51,717 bases of DNA from CAYJBP01 sp964372025 (GTDB taxonomy: Bacteria; Bacillota; Dehalobacteriia; UBA4068), in the NCBI GenBank assembly GCA_964372025.1, contig CAYJPF010000005.1:1-51717 (forward strand). Reading direction: 5' to 3'. The notes beneath the pieces were generated by a model. That model did not search any database. It was given only the letters and a program-made list of their open reading frames with translations, and was not told the DNA's origin. Positions 23,746-31,055 of this stretch are shown piece after piece; within the stretch, counting starts at the first letter, position 1; every line of letters begins with the position of its first letter. The translations under genes and the position numbers were made by a program.

Positions 23746-24387
23746 ATGAAAAAAGTAAGATTTAATGGTGGGCGAGAAAAAAAACGGCTTAGCAAAGTTA
23801 AACTAATTACCACAATAATTGTCATGTTTAGCATTGGACTTTTTATCTATGATATCGTACATAGTCAAATTCCAGGTTCTTTACCTGCCGAGGCACCTGT
23901 AGCAGGCATGCTCTTAAATCCGCAAATTATACCCGAGCCGGAGCAGCAAATTAGCGATTCGCAAACAGCAAACAGCAATCAAACAGAACAAAGCCCAGCT
24001 ACAGAGGCCGTTCTTGCTAATACGGAGGTAGCGGAAGAATTGGATGCCTTTTATAGCGAGTATCGTCTGGAGCGGGAAAAAGTGCGTGCCGAGGCCTTAG
24101 AGCTGCTGCAAAGCATTGTGGATGATCCTCATTCTTCGGTAGAGATGCGCGATACTGCCACCAAGCAAAAACTAAATATTGCCCGCAACCTGGAATATGA
24201 ACTGATGACCGAAAATGTGCTGGCGGCTAAAAATTTTGGCGAAACCGTGGTGATGATTGGCGAGGGCACTGTTACAGTGGTGGTTTCGATTATAATGGAT
24301 GATTTGAAATCGGCGCAAATAGCCGAAGCGGTGGCCGGGGTAACCGGTGTGGATTATGAAAATGTGATTATTATCAATCGGGAATAA
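23746..24387 (+). CDS. spoIIIAH: Stage III sporulation protein AH
   Basis: A 213-residue protein with AAGGAGG upstream. A basic N-terminus and one TM near 20-40 are followed by a Gln/Ala-rich linker and the YscJ/FliF-like ring domain: YRLEREKVRAEALELLQSIVDDPHSSVEMRDTATKQKLNIARNLEYELMTENVL, then VVMIGEGTVTVVVSI. SpoIIIAH binds SpoIIQ across the engulfed-forespore double membrane. Last canonical gene of the operon; a glycosyltransferase ORF begins 3 nt later. Confidence 0.94.
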   Translation: MKKVRFNGGREKKRLSKVKLITTIIVMFSIGLFIYDIVHSQIPGSLPAEAPVAGMLLNPQIIPEPEQQISDSQTANSNQTEQSPATEAVLANTEVAEELDAFYSEYRLEREKVRAEALELLQSIVDDPHSSVEMRDTATKQKLNIARNLEYELMTENVLAAKNFGETVVMIGEGTVTVVVSIIMDDLKSAQIAEAVAGVTGVDYENVIIINRE

Positions 24388-24390
24388 ATT

Positions 24391-25311
24391 ATGCAAATTT
24401 CGTTGATTTTAATTAGCCATAATCGGCAAAACTTCTTGCCACGAGCATTAAATAGCCTGCTAGCGCAAACATATCATGATTTTGAGCTCTTGATTATCGA
24501 AAATGGCTCCACTGATTTAAGCCCTCGAATTGCGGCCGAATATCAACAGCAAGACCGGCGAATTAAGCTTTATCGGCAGCCAACAACAACTATTGCCGCT
24601 GCACGAAAAAGGGGCTTAGAGCTATCCCAAGGCCAGTATATTGCTTTTTTTGATGATGATGATTATGCCGAACCGGATTTTTTGCATTTTTTATTAAATT
24701 TAGCCCAAGAAAATGAAGCTGATTGCGCAATTTGCGGAGTAACCGGCCGCAAATTTGCGCAAAAAATGCAATTTAGCGCCGAAGAAGCTATTTTGGAGCT
24801 ATTAAAGCGTCAAAAATACACAGTGGGCTTGCCGGCCAAGCTATGGCGGCGGCAATTATTTGAGGGACTGGATTTTCCGCTTAATAAGCAATTTGATGAT
24901 ATTTGGTTAACTTATCATCTGCTGGCTAAGGCCAAAAAGGTGGCTTATCATGGCTTATTAAAATATCATATTAGCCGCCATGGCAATAATAATTCGGCCT
25001 GGACAGATGACTATTCCCTGCTCAACAAGGTAATTCTTAGCGAATACATTGCAGCTTACAGCCAAAGGCATAGTTTTTTATGCAAGCGTTTTCCTGCTCA
25101 ACAAGAGGCTTTTATATATTATCATTGCTCCTTTTTATTATCAATGCTAACCAAAATCGATACGCACAGTTTAAGCAATTGTCAAGAGCAAAGATTGCAA
25201 ATTTTAGCAATCTTGGCCATAAACTATCCCCAATTTAAAAAAAGCCCCTATTTAAGCGCCACAGAAAAAGCAAATTTGCAAATTTACGAGGTGGAAATAT
25301 GCCAAAAGTGA
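24391..25311 (+). CDS. Family 2 glycosyltransferase
   Basis: A 306-residue GT-A fold transferase. MQISLILISHNRQNFLPRALNSLLAQTY and FELLIIENGSTD are the nucleotide-sugar-binding start of GT2 enzymes. AAARKRGLELSQGQYIAFFDDDDYAEPDFL contains the DXD metal site. No TM segment. The ATG is only 3 nt after the spoIIIAH stop, with a weak GGGA ribosome site, so it is probably translated from the spoIIIA transcript. That would place it under mother-cell control during sporulation, an inference worth testing. Acceptor and donor are unknown. Confidence 0.85.
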   Translation: MQISLILISHNRQNFLPRALNSLLAQTYHDFELLIIENGSTDLSPRIAAEYQQQDRRIKLYRQPTTTIAAARKRGLELSQGQYIAFFDDDDYAEPDFLHFLLNLAQENEADCAICGVTGRKFAQKMQFSAEEAILELLKRQKYTVGLPAKLWRRQLFEGLDFPLNKQFDDIWLTYHLLAKAKKVAYHGLLKYHISRHGNNNSAWTDDYSLLNKVILSEYIAAYSQRHSFLCKRFPAQQEAFIYYHCSFLLSMLTKIDTHSLSNCQEQRLQILAILAINYPQFKKSPYLSATEKANLQIYEVEICQK

Positions 25312-26351
25312 TTATTTTTTCCCAAATAATGCGCAAAAACGAGCATATAGCAGCTTGCATTGCTAGTGTTAAAAATCAGCTTTTTGATGATTTTAATTAT
25401 TATATAGAAGCAAACAATTTAACTTATCCCCTGCTAACAGAGCTTGTAGCAGGGGATAAGCGCATCAAAATTATTCTAAACAATAATTTGCAGCAGGCCG
25501 GTTTTTTGCATCAATATCAAAAGCTGGTAAAATTGGCCAATTATATTGCAATTATTGATGGTGATGATTTATTGGCGGCTGATTTTTTGGCCAAGCAAAT
25601 TGAGTTTTGTAGGAAGCATAGCTTGGATATTGGTTGCTGTTCGGTGGCGGCAATTAATCAAGAAGGGCAGCAGCTGGGCTTAGTCCGTTCGATGCCTGCC
25701 GAAATTATTATCGAAAGGGCCAATTTTGGCCTTGGTTTTGCCTATTATTTCCCATTTATGCGCAGTATGTGGGGCAAGCTGATAGCTAGCAAGCTTTTTA
25801 ATAATCAGCTTAAGGAAAATTTTCCTAAGCCTGATAGTTGCGGTGGCTATGGGCTGGACACCTATTTTGGCTTGGAGATTTTAAAGGGAGCGCAGCGGCT
25901 GGGAATTGCGCCTGATATTGGCTATTATTATCGGGTTGGCCAGCCAAGTGCCAGCCATGATTTTAACCTAGGGCGCGAGAAGGCCGACCTTTTTTTACGG
26001 CAGACTATAGAGCAATTTTTGGCTACAACAGAGCAAAAAGGCAATAATTTTAATCAATTTTTTGGCCAAGCTGTTTATCTTAATGGTTTGGTGGATAGTA
26101 TTAATTTATTGAAAGATTGCAGCTTAGATGATAAGGAAAAGCCTGCTAAGTTATTTGCGATTTTGGATATAGAGAGTTTAAGGCATACGATACCGATAAT
26201 TAAGGACTATTATCAGCTAAATTTGCAGGCAGATGATGGGCTTAATAATTTAAGGCTGGCTTTAAAGGCCTTTTGCAATAAGTATGGTTGCCAAATGGAT
26301 AGCTATGCTTATCAACTATTGGATATTTGGCTGCTTATTGGTGAAGATTAG
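25299..26351 (+). CDS. Family 2-like glycosyltransferase
   Basis: A 350-residue protein overlapping the previous GT by 13 nt, with GAGGTGG upstream of its ATG. MPKVIIFSQIMRKNEHIAACIASVKNQLF and AIIDGDDLLAADFLAKQIEF fit a GT2 Rossmann-like start with DGDD as the metal site. The C-terminal half (about 170-350) contains GLDTYFGLEILKGAQRLG and is not obviously catalytic. It is paralogous in plan to its neighbour but strongly diverged. The pair may act sequentially on one glycan. Confidence 0.78.
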   Translation: MPKVIIFSQIMRKNEHIAACIASVKNQLFDDFNYYIEANNLTYPLLTELVAGDKRIKIILNNNLQQAGFLHQYQKLVKLANYIAIIDGDDLLAADFLAKQIEFCRKHSLDIGCCSVAAINQEGQQLGLVRSMPAEIIIERANFGLGFAYYFPFMRSMWGKLIASKLFNNQLKENFPKPDSCGGYGLDTYFGLEILKGAQRLGIAPDIGYYYRVGQPSASHDFNLGREKADLFLRQTIEQFLATTEQKGNNFNQFFGQAVYLNGLVDSINLLKDCSLDDKEKPAKLFAILDIESLRHTIPIIKDYYQLNLQADDGLNNLRLALKAFCNKYGCQMDSYAYQLLDIWLLIGED

Positions 26352-26354
26352 ACC

Positions 26355-27398
26355 TTAGCCTATATAACCACGAATGCTTTTGCGCTTGCCTTTAATGCTT
26401 TTTTTGGGCTTTCCTTCCTCTTTTGCTTGCTCCGTATCGGTAAAGTCCGGCTCTACCTTCATCCGATCGGCTAGCTCCGTATTTACCGATATCCCCTGCT
26501 CATCAATATCCTCCGGGCTTTGCACCGTCACCATTATCGGCGACATCTTCGGCCTGCTTTGGCTCAGTACAGGTAGCATTAATTGCTGATCATTCTTAAT
26601 TGCAACCATATCAATCTCCTGCTTAAGCAAATCCTCCTGCCTGTTTAATAAAAGCCCCTCCTCACTTGCATCACCTGCCAAATTATTGCTGCCATTTGCA
26701 TTAACCGCCACAGCCCCTTCATTATCAATAGCAGCAGTATGCGCCTGATTTGCCCCAATCTCAAATTCATCTTTATTCGGTAGAATTTTTTGCAAGGAAT
26801 TGTTTAAAACATTTACCGTGCCGCGCGATATTGCCGCCGCCTTATCTCGCGCCATTTCCATCGAGGTGATTAAATTGTTTTCGTTTTGGTTAAGATACTT
26901 AATAGCCTGGTCTTTAAGCATAATTGTTGCCGGCGCCATGGCTATAATTAGCTCGCCCGGTAAAAAAATTCGCCCTTTTAATAAGCCACCCCCACCAATC
27001 TCTAAACGCGAAATCCGCCCCTCCGCATCAAAATAACACTCCTCTACCTTGCCCATTGTTTTACCATCGGCCGTAAAGCAACGTGCCCCCAATGGCTGCA
27101 CCGGTCGGCGCATCGCCTTAATTAGCTGCTGATTTGCCCCGGGGCGCTCCAATAATCCCAAGCGCTCTATCGTAATCACATCATCCCCAATGCTGTTTAC
27201 CGCTTTAAAAGGCAAAATCCGCTCATCCTTGGTCAAGCGCTTTTTTTCAACAATCAAAGCCAGCAAACAATGCTCCTTGCCATCAATTACCAAGCCCTTA
27301 ATTAATCCCAAATTTTGCCCTTCGGCTATGCTATATACGGCCATGCCCAAAATCTTGCGGCTGGCTTTATCATTGCTGATATTATCTAATTCAGCCAT
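26355..27398 (-). CDS. PRC-barrel domain protein
   Basis: A 347-residue cytoplasmic protein. Start chosen at the ATG at 27398, since GGAGG lies 5 nt upstream; the longer reading starts with a TTG inside that site. Two PRC-barrel-like beta domains are visible: residues about 10-75 (RKILGMAVYSIAEGQNLGLIKGLVID) and about 90-160 (GARCFTADGKTMGKVEECYFDAEGRISRLEIG). The C-terminal half is low-complexity and acidic with a basic end (KKSIKGKRKSIRGYIG). PRC-barrels occur in RimM and in YlmC/YrrD-type proteins. The precise role is unknown. It converges on the glycosyltransferase with a 3-bp gap. Confidence 0.8.
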   Translation of the reverse strand: MAELDNISNDKASRKILGMAVYSIAEGQNLGLIKGLVIDGKEHCLLALIVEKKRLTKDERILPFKAVNSIGDDVITIERLGLLERPGANQQLIKAMRRPVQPLGARCFTADGKTMGKVEECYFDAEGRISRLEIGGGGLLKGRIFLPGELIIAMAPATIMLKDQAIKYLNQNENNLITSMEMARDKAAAISRGTVNVLNNSLQKILPNKDEFEIGANQAHTAAIDNEGAVAVNANGSNNLAGDASEEGLLLNRQEDLLKQEIDMVAIKNDQQLMLPVLSQSRPKMSPIMVTVQSPEDIDEQGISVNTELADRMKVEPDFTDTEQAKEEGKPKKSIKGKRKSIRGYIG

Positions 27399-27541
27399 AA
27401 TAACCTCCAATTTTAACTTTTATCTTAATATATGGCCCAATTTAAGCTAATATTCCTCCAAATTAATCATAATATAGGCAGGGGAATATTTAATTTTGTC
27501 GAATTAATATGTTTGTCAAATAATCAGAATGGGGAGTTTAG

Positions 27542-28366
27542 GTGCTTAATACTAAATATCAAAAATTAGTTGCTGGCAAAATTGCCGATATTTATAGCTA
27601 CGACCGCGGCCGTGTGATGAAGCTTTATCATAACGAATATGCGGATTTTTGCGATTTAGAATATAAGCTTGCTTCCTATATAAACGTTTATAATCTGCCC
27701 ACCCCCAAGGCCTATGAGCAAATTAGCTTTGATAATCGTCCCGGCATTATCTTTGGCATGGTAAACGGCAGCAGCTGGCATAAAATTATTCATGATGATG
27801 GCATGCAAGTTTTTAGCATTGCCAAAAAGCTGGCCGCTTTTCACTTTATTATTCATAACCAAACCAGCGAGCATTTCCCTTTGATTAAGGATCGCTTGCA
27901 ACAGATTATTAGGGATACTAATTTACCTAAAGAGCTGGACAAAGTGTATATTTTGCAATATTTGGCCAAGCTGCCCAATGCCAATCATATTTGCCATATG
28001 AATTTTTTGCCGGAAAATATTATCGATGCCCCCAAAAGCCCGGCTATATTAAACTGGCTTTCCAGCGGGCGTGGCCATTATTTGGCCGATGTTTGGCAAA
28101 CCTATTTATTGCTTTCTTTGCCTTCTAATTTTAATGGCTTGCCCTTTTTTAGTCGCCTAAAAAAGAAAATGCTCTATTTTTTCTTAAAGCATATTTATTT
28201 ACACCGTTATGCCCATTTAGCACAGATAAGGATCAAAAATCAAAAGTCCTGGCTGCTACCCTTAGCAGCGGCCTATTTTGAAATTGGCTCCGAAGAAGAT
28301 CGCTTGTATTTAACGCAAGTAATCCATAAGGAAATCGCAAGCCTGCAAAAAGAATTAGAATATTAA
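27542..28366 (+). CDS. CotS/aminoglycoside-phosphotransferase-fold protein, predicted pseudokinase
   Basis: A 274-residue protein starting at a GTG with GGGGAG upstream. The N-lobe shows the pattern IYSYDRGRVMKLYHNEY (MKLY lysine). The catalytic loop reads ICHMNFLPENII, where APH/CotS kinases have HGDxHPxN, so the catalytic Asp is Asn. The metal-site segment reads ILNWLSSGRGHYLADV, where kinases have IDWxxxxRGxPLADV, so that Asp is Asn too. Fold and spacing are kept, so this looks like a pseudokinase rather than a decayed gene. CotS-type proteins are common in sporeformers, which fits the locus. A terminator follows. Confidence 0.75.
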   Translation: MLNTKYQKLVAGKIADIYSYDRGRVMKLYHNEYADFCDLEYKLASYINVYNLPTPKAYEQISFDNRPGIIFGMVNGSSWHKIIHDDGMQVFSIAKKLAAFHFIIHNQTSEHFPLIKDRLQQIIRDTNLPKELDKVYILQYLAKLPNANHICHMNFLPENIIDAPKSPAILNWLSSGRGHYLADVWQTYLLLSLPSNFNGLPFFSRLKKKMLYFFLKHIYLHRYAHLAQIRIKNQKSWLLPLAAAYFEIGSEEDRLYLTQVIHKEIASLQKELEY

Positions 28367-28411
28367 TCACCAAAAACAAATCCTAACTTAATAAATTATT
28401 GATTTTATTAC

Positions 28412-28438
28412 AAAACCTAAAGTTAACTTTAGGTTTTT
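28412..28438 (+). terminator. Terminator of the CotS-like gene
   Basis: AAAACCTAAAG-TTAA-CTTTAGGTTTT is a perfect inverted repeat whose T-tract extends into TTTTTATTATTTT. It lies 46 bp after the stop codon. Confidence 0.8.
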
Positions 28439-28719
28439 ATTATTTTGTACAATAAAGTAGATAAAAAGTTATATTAAACAACCTTTTATTTTATTTTACT
28501 GAATATTCTCGCTTGACATATACCATGCTTTATAGAATAAAATATATTTAGCTTACAGGAATAAACGCTGTTATAACATAAGTCAATCTTTAAAACTTTA
28601 ATTTATATTTAACTTAAGCATTTGATATTATTGCCATAAATTGATTATCCAAGCTTGGCTTAAAGCAAAAACAGCTAAAATTTTTGCAAGTAAATTATGT
28701 AAATAAAGGGAGGGTTTTT
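28439..28719 (+). promoter_or_regulatory. AT-rich upstream region of the permease with a candidate promoter
   Basis: This 281-bp gene-free stretch has a perfect TTGACA at 28513-28518. Downstream -10 candidates are AATAAA with 17-bp spacing or TAAAAT (28538-28543) with 19-bp spacing; neither is ideal. The following leader of about 170 nt is AT-rich and shows no riboswitch or terminator I can recognise. A GGGAGGG ribosome site is at its end. Confidence 0.4.
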
Positions 28720-30126
28720 ATGTCACAACTTAAAAGGGAATTAGGTTTAGCTCCAGCTGTTGCTACCGCAGTAGGTATTGTTGTATCGTCTTCGGCATTA
28801 TTAATGATGGGTCAGGGCTTTGGTTTAAGCGGCACCGCATTTTTAATTGCTATGGTGATTGCAGCTTTTACAAATCTATGTGTGGCTTTTTCTTTTGCCG
28901 AATTAACCAGCATTTTGCCTTCGGCAGGAGGTATTAACCATTATACTTTGCCGGCCATGGGCCCGATGATGGGTATTTTTGCCGTAGTTACCGGCTATTT
29001 TTCGGTATCGATTTTATCAAATGCAGCCGAATCGATGGTAGCAGGTACCGTTATTTACGAAGTATTTTTTGGCAGCACCGGCATCCCGCCGCAAATCTGG
29101 GCCTTAATCATGATGACTGTTTTAGCAGCTATCAACCTATTTGGCGTTAAATCTTTTGCTATTTCGCAAATTATTTTTACCGCTACCATGATTGGTTCGA
29201 TGGTAGTTCTTTCCTGCATTGGTTTATTTGATTTAGGCAGCGGCACCCCGCTTGAAACACCGCAATGGGGCTTAGATATGGCAGCCGGCGGTGGTGTACT
29301 TAGCATGTTGGGTATTGCTTTTTGGCTATTTGTTGGCTTAGAATTTGTTTGTCCCATGGCCGAAGAAGTTAAAAACCCACGTAAATTTATCCCCTTGGCC
29401 ATGATTTTGGGCTTAGGCATTATCTTTATCAGCGATATGCTTTTTGGTTTTGCCGCCTTAAAATTCTTGCCTACCGAAGATCTAGCAGCATCTACCACCC
29501 CGCATATTGATGCCGCAACCGCCATTTTAGGCCGTACCGGCCAAATCTGGATTGGTATTATTAGCCTTATGGCCACTTGCTCTACCTTAAACACCTTTAT
29601 TGCAGCTATTCCTCGTATGCTTTATGGTATGTCTAAAGAGGGTCAGTTCCCTAAAGCTTTTGGCAAATTAAATGCCAAAGGCGCACCGCAAAATGGTGTT
29701 ATCTTGGTTTGGGTTATTACCGTAGTATTATTGATATTCTTTAGTGGTGATACTGCTTTAGGCATGATTAATACCTTTATCTTATCCGGCTGTATTGGTT
29801 GGATGACAGCCTATATCATCGCTCATATCAATGTTATTATTTTACGCAAAAAGTATCCAAATGCCAATCGTGCCTTTAAAGTGCCGGGCGGTATTGTATT
29901 ACCGATTATCAGCATTGTTTCGCTGTTATATATGATGGTTTATATCCTACCCGATGCCACAGGTAATCCAATTAACGAAACCTCGATTTTGATTTGGCAG
30001 TTTATTGGTGTGGTAATTGTAATTTCGGCTATCTGGAGTATTTGCTGGGTTAAGTTTAAGATGAAAGTACCGCTATTTAAAACTATCCCCCTCGAAAAAT
30101 TACAAGCCGAAATTAGTGAAGAATAA
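28720..30126 (+). CDS. APC-superfamily amino acid permease
   Basis: A 468-residue, about 12-TM permease. The ATG at 28720 is used because GGGAGGG is 6-7 nt upstream; a TTG 36 nt earlier lacks a ribosome site. The N-terminus LKRELGLAPAVATAVGIVVSSSALLMMGQGFGLSG resembles the unwound TM1 (GIxxGxG) region of APC transporters. FAELTSILPSAGGINHYTLPAMGP, FWLFVGLEFVCPMAEEVKNPRKFIP and the NRAFKVPGG stretch are also typical. The substrate (amino acid or polyamine) cannot be decided. It is followed by a strong terminator and a two-component system. Confidence 0.88.
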   Translation: MSQLKRELGLAPAVATAVGIVVSSSALLMMGQGFGLSGTAFLIAMVIAAFTNLCVAFSFAELTSILPSAGGINHYTLPAMGPMMGIFAVVTGYFSVSILSNAAESMVAGTVIYEVFFGSTGIPPQIWALIMMTVLAAINLFGVKSFAISQIIFTATMIGSMVVLSCIGLFDLGSGTPLETPQWGLDMAAGGGVLSMLGIAFWLFVGLEFVCPMAEEVKNPRKFIPLAMILGLGIIFISDMLFGFAALKFLPTEDLAASTTPHIDAATAILGRTGQIWIGIISLMATCSTLNTFIAAIPRMLYGMSKEGQFPKAFGKLNAKGAPQNGVILVWVITVVLLIFFSGDTALGMINTFILSGCIGWMTAYIIAHINVIILRKKYPNANRAFKVPGGIVLPIISIVSLLYMMVYILPDATGNPINETSILIWQFIGVVIVISAIWSICWVKFKMKVPLFKTIPLEKLQAEISEE

Positions 30127-30135
30127 TAGCTTTAA

Positions 30136-30165
30136 GGGGCTGTCGCATCGACAGCCCCTTTTTTT
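30136..30165 (+). terminator. Terminator of the permease gene
   Basis: GGGGCTGTCG-CAT-CGACAGCCCC plus seven T. The hairpin sequence is nearly the same as the centre of the 4.7-5.2 kb palindrome. Confidence 0.92.
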
Positions 30166-30171
30166 ATGGAA

Positions 30172-30208
30172 TGTGAAGATATTACAACAAGTTGTGAAGA
30201 TATTACAA
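30172..30208 (+). promoter_or_regulatory. 16-bp direct repeat, probable operator
   Basis: TGTGAAGATATTACAA occurs at 30172-30187 and again, identically, at 30193-30208. The 21-bp period is two helical turns, so both copies face the same side of the DNA. They end 10 bp upstream of the -35 box of the two-component operon, the usual place for an activator. The AraC-type response regulator encoded downstream is the obvious candidate binder. Confidence 0.6.
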
Positions 30209-30218
30209 ATTAAACCAT

Positions 30219-30248
30219 TTGCAATTATTAGCCAAATAGGTGTATAAT
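30219..30248 (+). promoter_or_regulatory. Promoter of the two-component operon
   Basis: TTGCAA (30219-30224), an 18-bp spacer and perfect TATAAT (30243-30248), 30 bp upstream of the response-regulator ATG. Confidence 0.65.
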
Positions 30249-30278
30249 AATAAGTAAATAAGTCCCTAGGAGGATATT

Positions 30279-31055
30279 ATGCATACGGTATATGTTGTAG
30301 ATGATGATCATTTAATCTTAGACGAAATTGTAAATACCATTCCCTGGCTGGATAATGGTTTTGAGGTAATTGGCTCCAGCACATCTTCGGCCAAGGCTAT
30401 CGACCAAATTATCAGCCTTAAACCCGATGTAGTTTTTACCGACTTAAAAATGCCCGATTATGATGGGGTTCATTTAATTACTGCCTTGCAAAAACAAAAT
30501 GTAAATTGCCAATTTATTATGCTAAGTGCCTATTCCAGCTTTGATGATAGCCGCCGCTTTTTTAGGCTGGATGGCTTTGATTATATACTTAAGCCCCTGC
30601 AACAGCAGGAAGTGCAAATTGTTTTAGAGCGCCTAGCCGCCAAATTATCAGCACAAAATCCGGCTAATACGGCAAATATTGATAATAGTAATGATGCAAC
30701 CGATAATTCGCTAAAACCCCTGTTTAGGGAATTGGTGGAATTTATCGATCTAAATTATCAGCAAAAACATACTTTAGATTCGCTATCTAAGCGCTTTAAT
30801 ATTAATCCCAATTATATTTGTAATTTATTTGCCAAAAATTATAACTCCACCTTAACCCGCTATATCACCAAAAAAAGGATGGAAAATGCCCTTTATTTGA
30901 TGAAAAATACCAAAATGGCCTATAAGCAAATTGCCATCGAATGTGGCTATAATGATTATTACTATTTTTGCAAAATGTTTAAGGAATATTTTGGCAACTC
31001 GCCCACCAACTATATGCAAAATTATTTGCAAAGCCAGCTAGAAGGGGCAACTTAA
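30279..31055 (+). CDS. YesN-like response regulator with AraC-type DNA-binding domain
   Basis: This is a 258-residue regulator. The receiver domain (1-120) has the acidic triad DDD at 8-10, phospho-acceptor Asp55 in VVFTDLKMPDYDG, and the DYILKP lysine. The C-terminal AraC/XylS domain (about 150-258) contains two HTHs: TLDSLSKRFNINPNYICNLFAKNY and MAYKQIAIECGYNDYYYFCKMFKEYFGNSP. Strong AGGAGG precedes the ATG. It is coupled to the kinase gene (next ATG immediately after the stop). YesN-type regulators often control transport genes; here the permease is just upstream. Confidence 0.92.
   Translation: MHTVYVVDDDHLILDEIVNTIPWLDNGFEVIGSSTSSAKAIDQIISLKPDVVFTDLKMPDYDGVHLITALQKQNVNCQFIMLSAYSSFDDSRRFFRLDGFDYILKPLQQQEVQIVLERLAAKLSAQNPANTANIDNSNDATDNSLKPLFRELVEFIDLNYQQKHTLDSLSKRFNINPNYICNLFAKNYNSTLTRYITKKRMENALYLMKNTKMAYKQIAIECGYNDYYYFCKMFKEYFGNSPTNYMQNYLQSQLEGAT

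Noticed and set aside
29055..29594. Minus-strand 179-codon ORF inside the permease gene
   Set aside because: No ribosome site, unnatural composition, and complete overlap with a clear APC permease.
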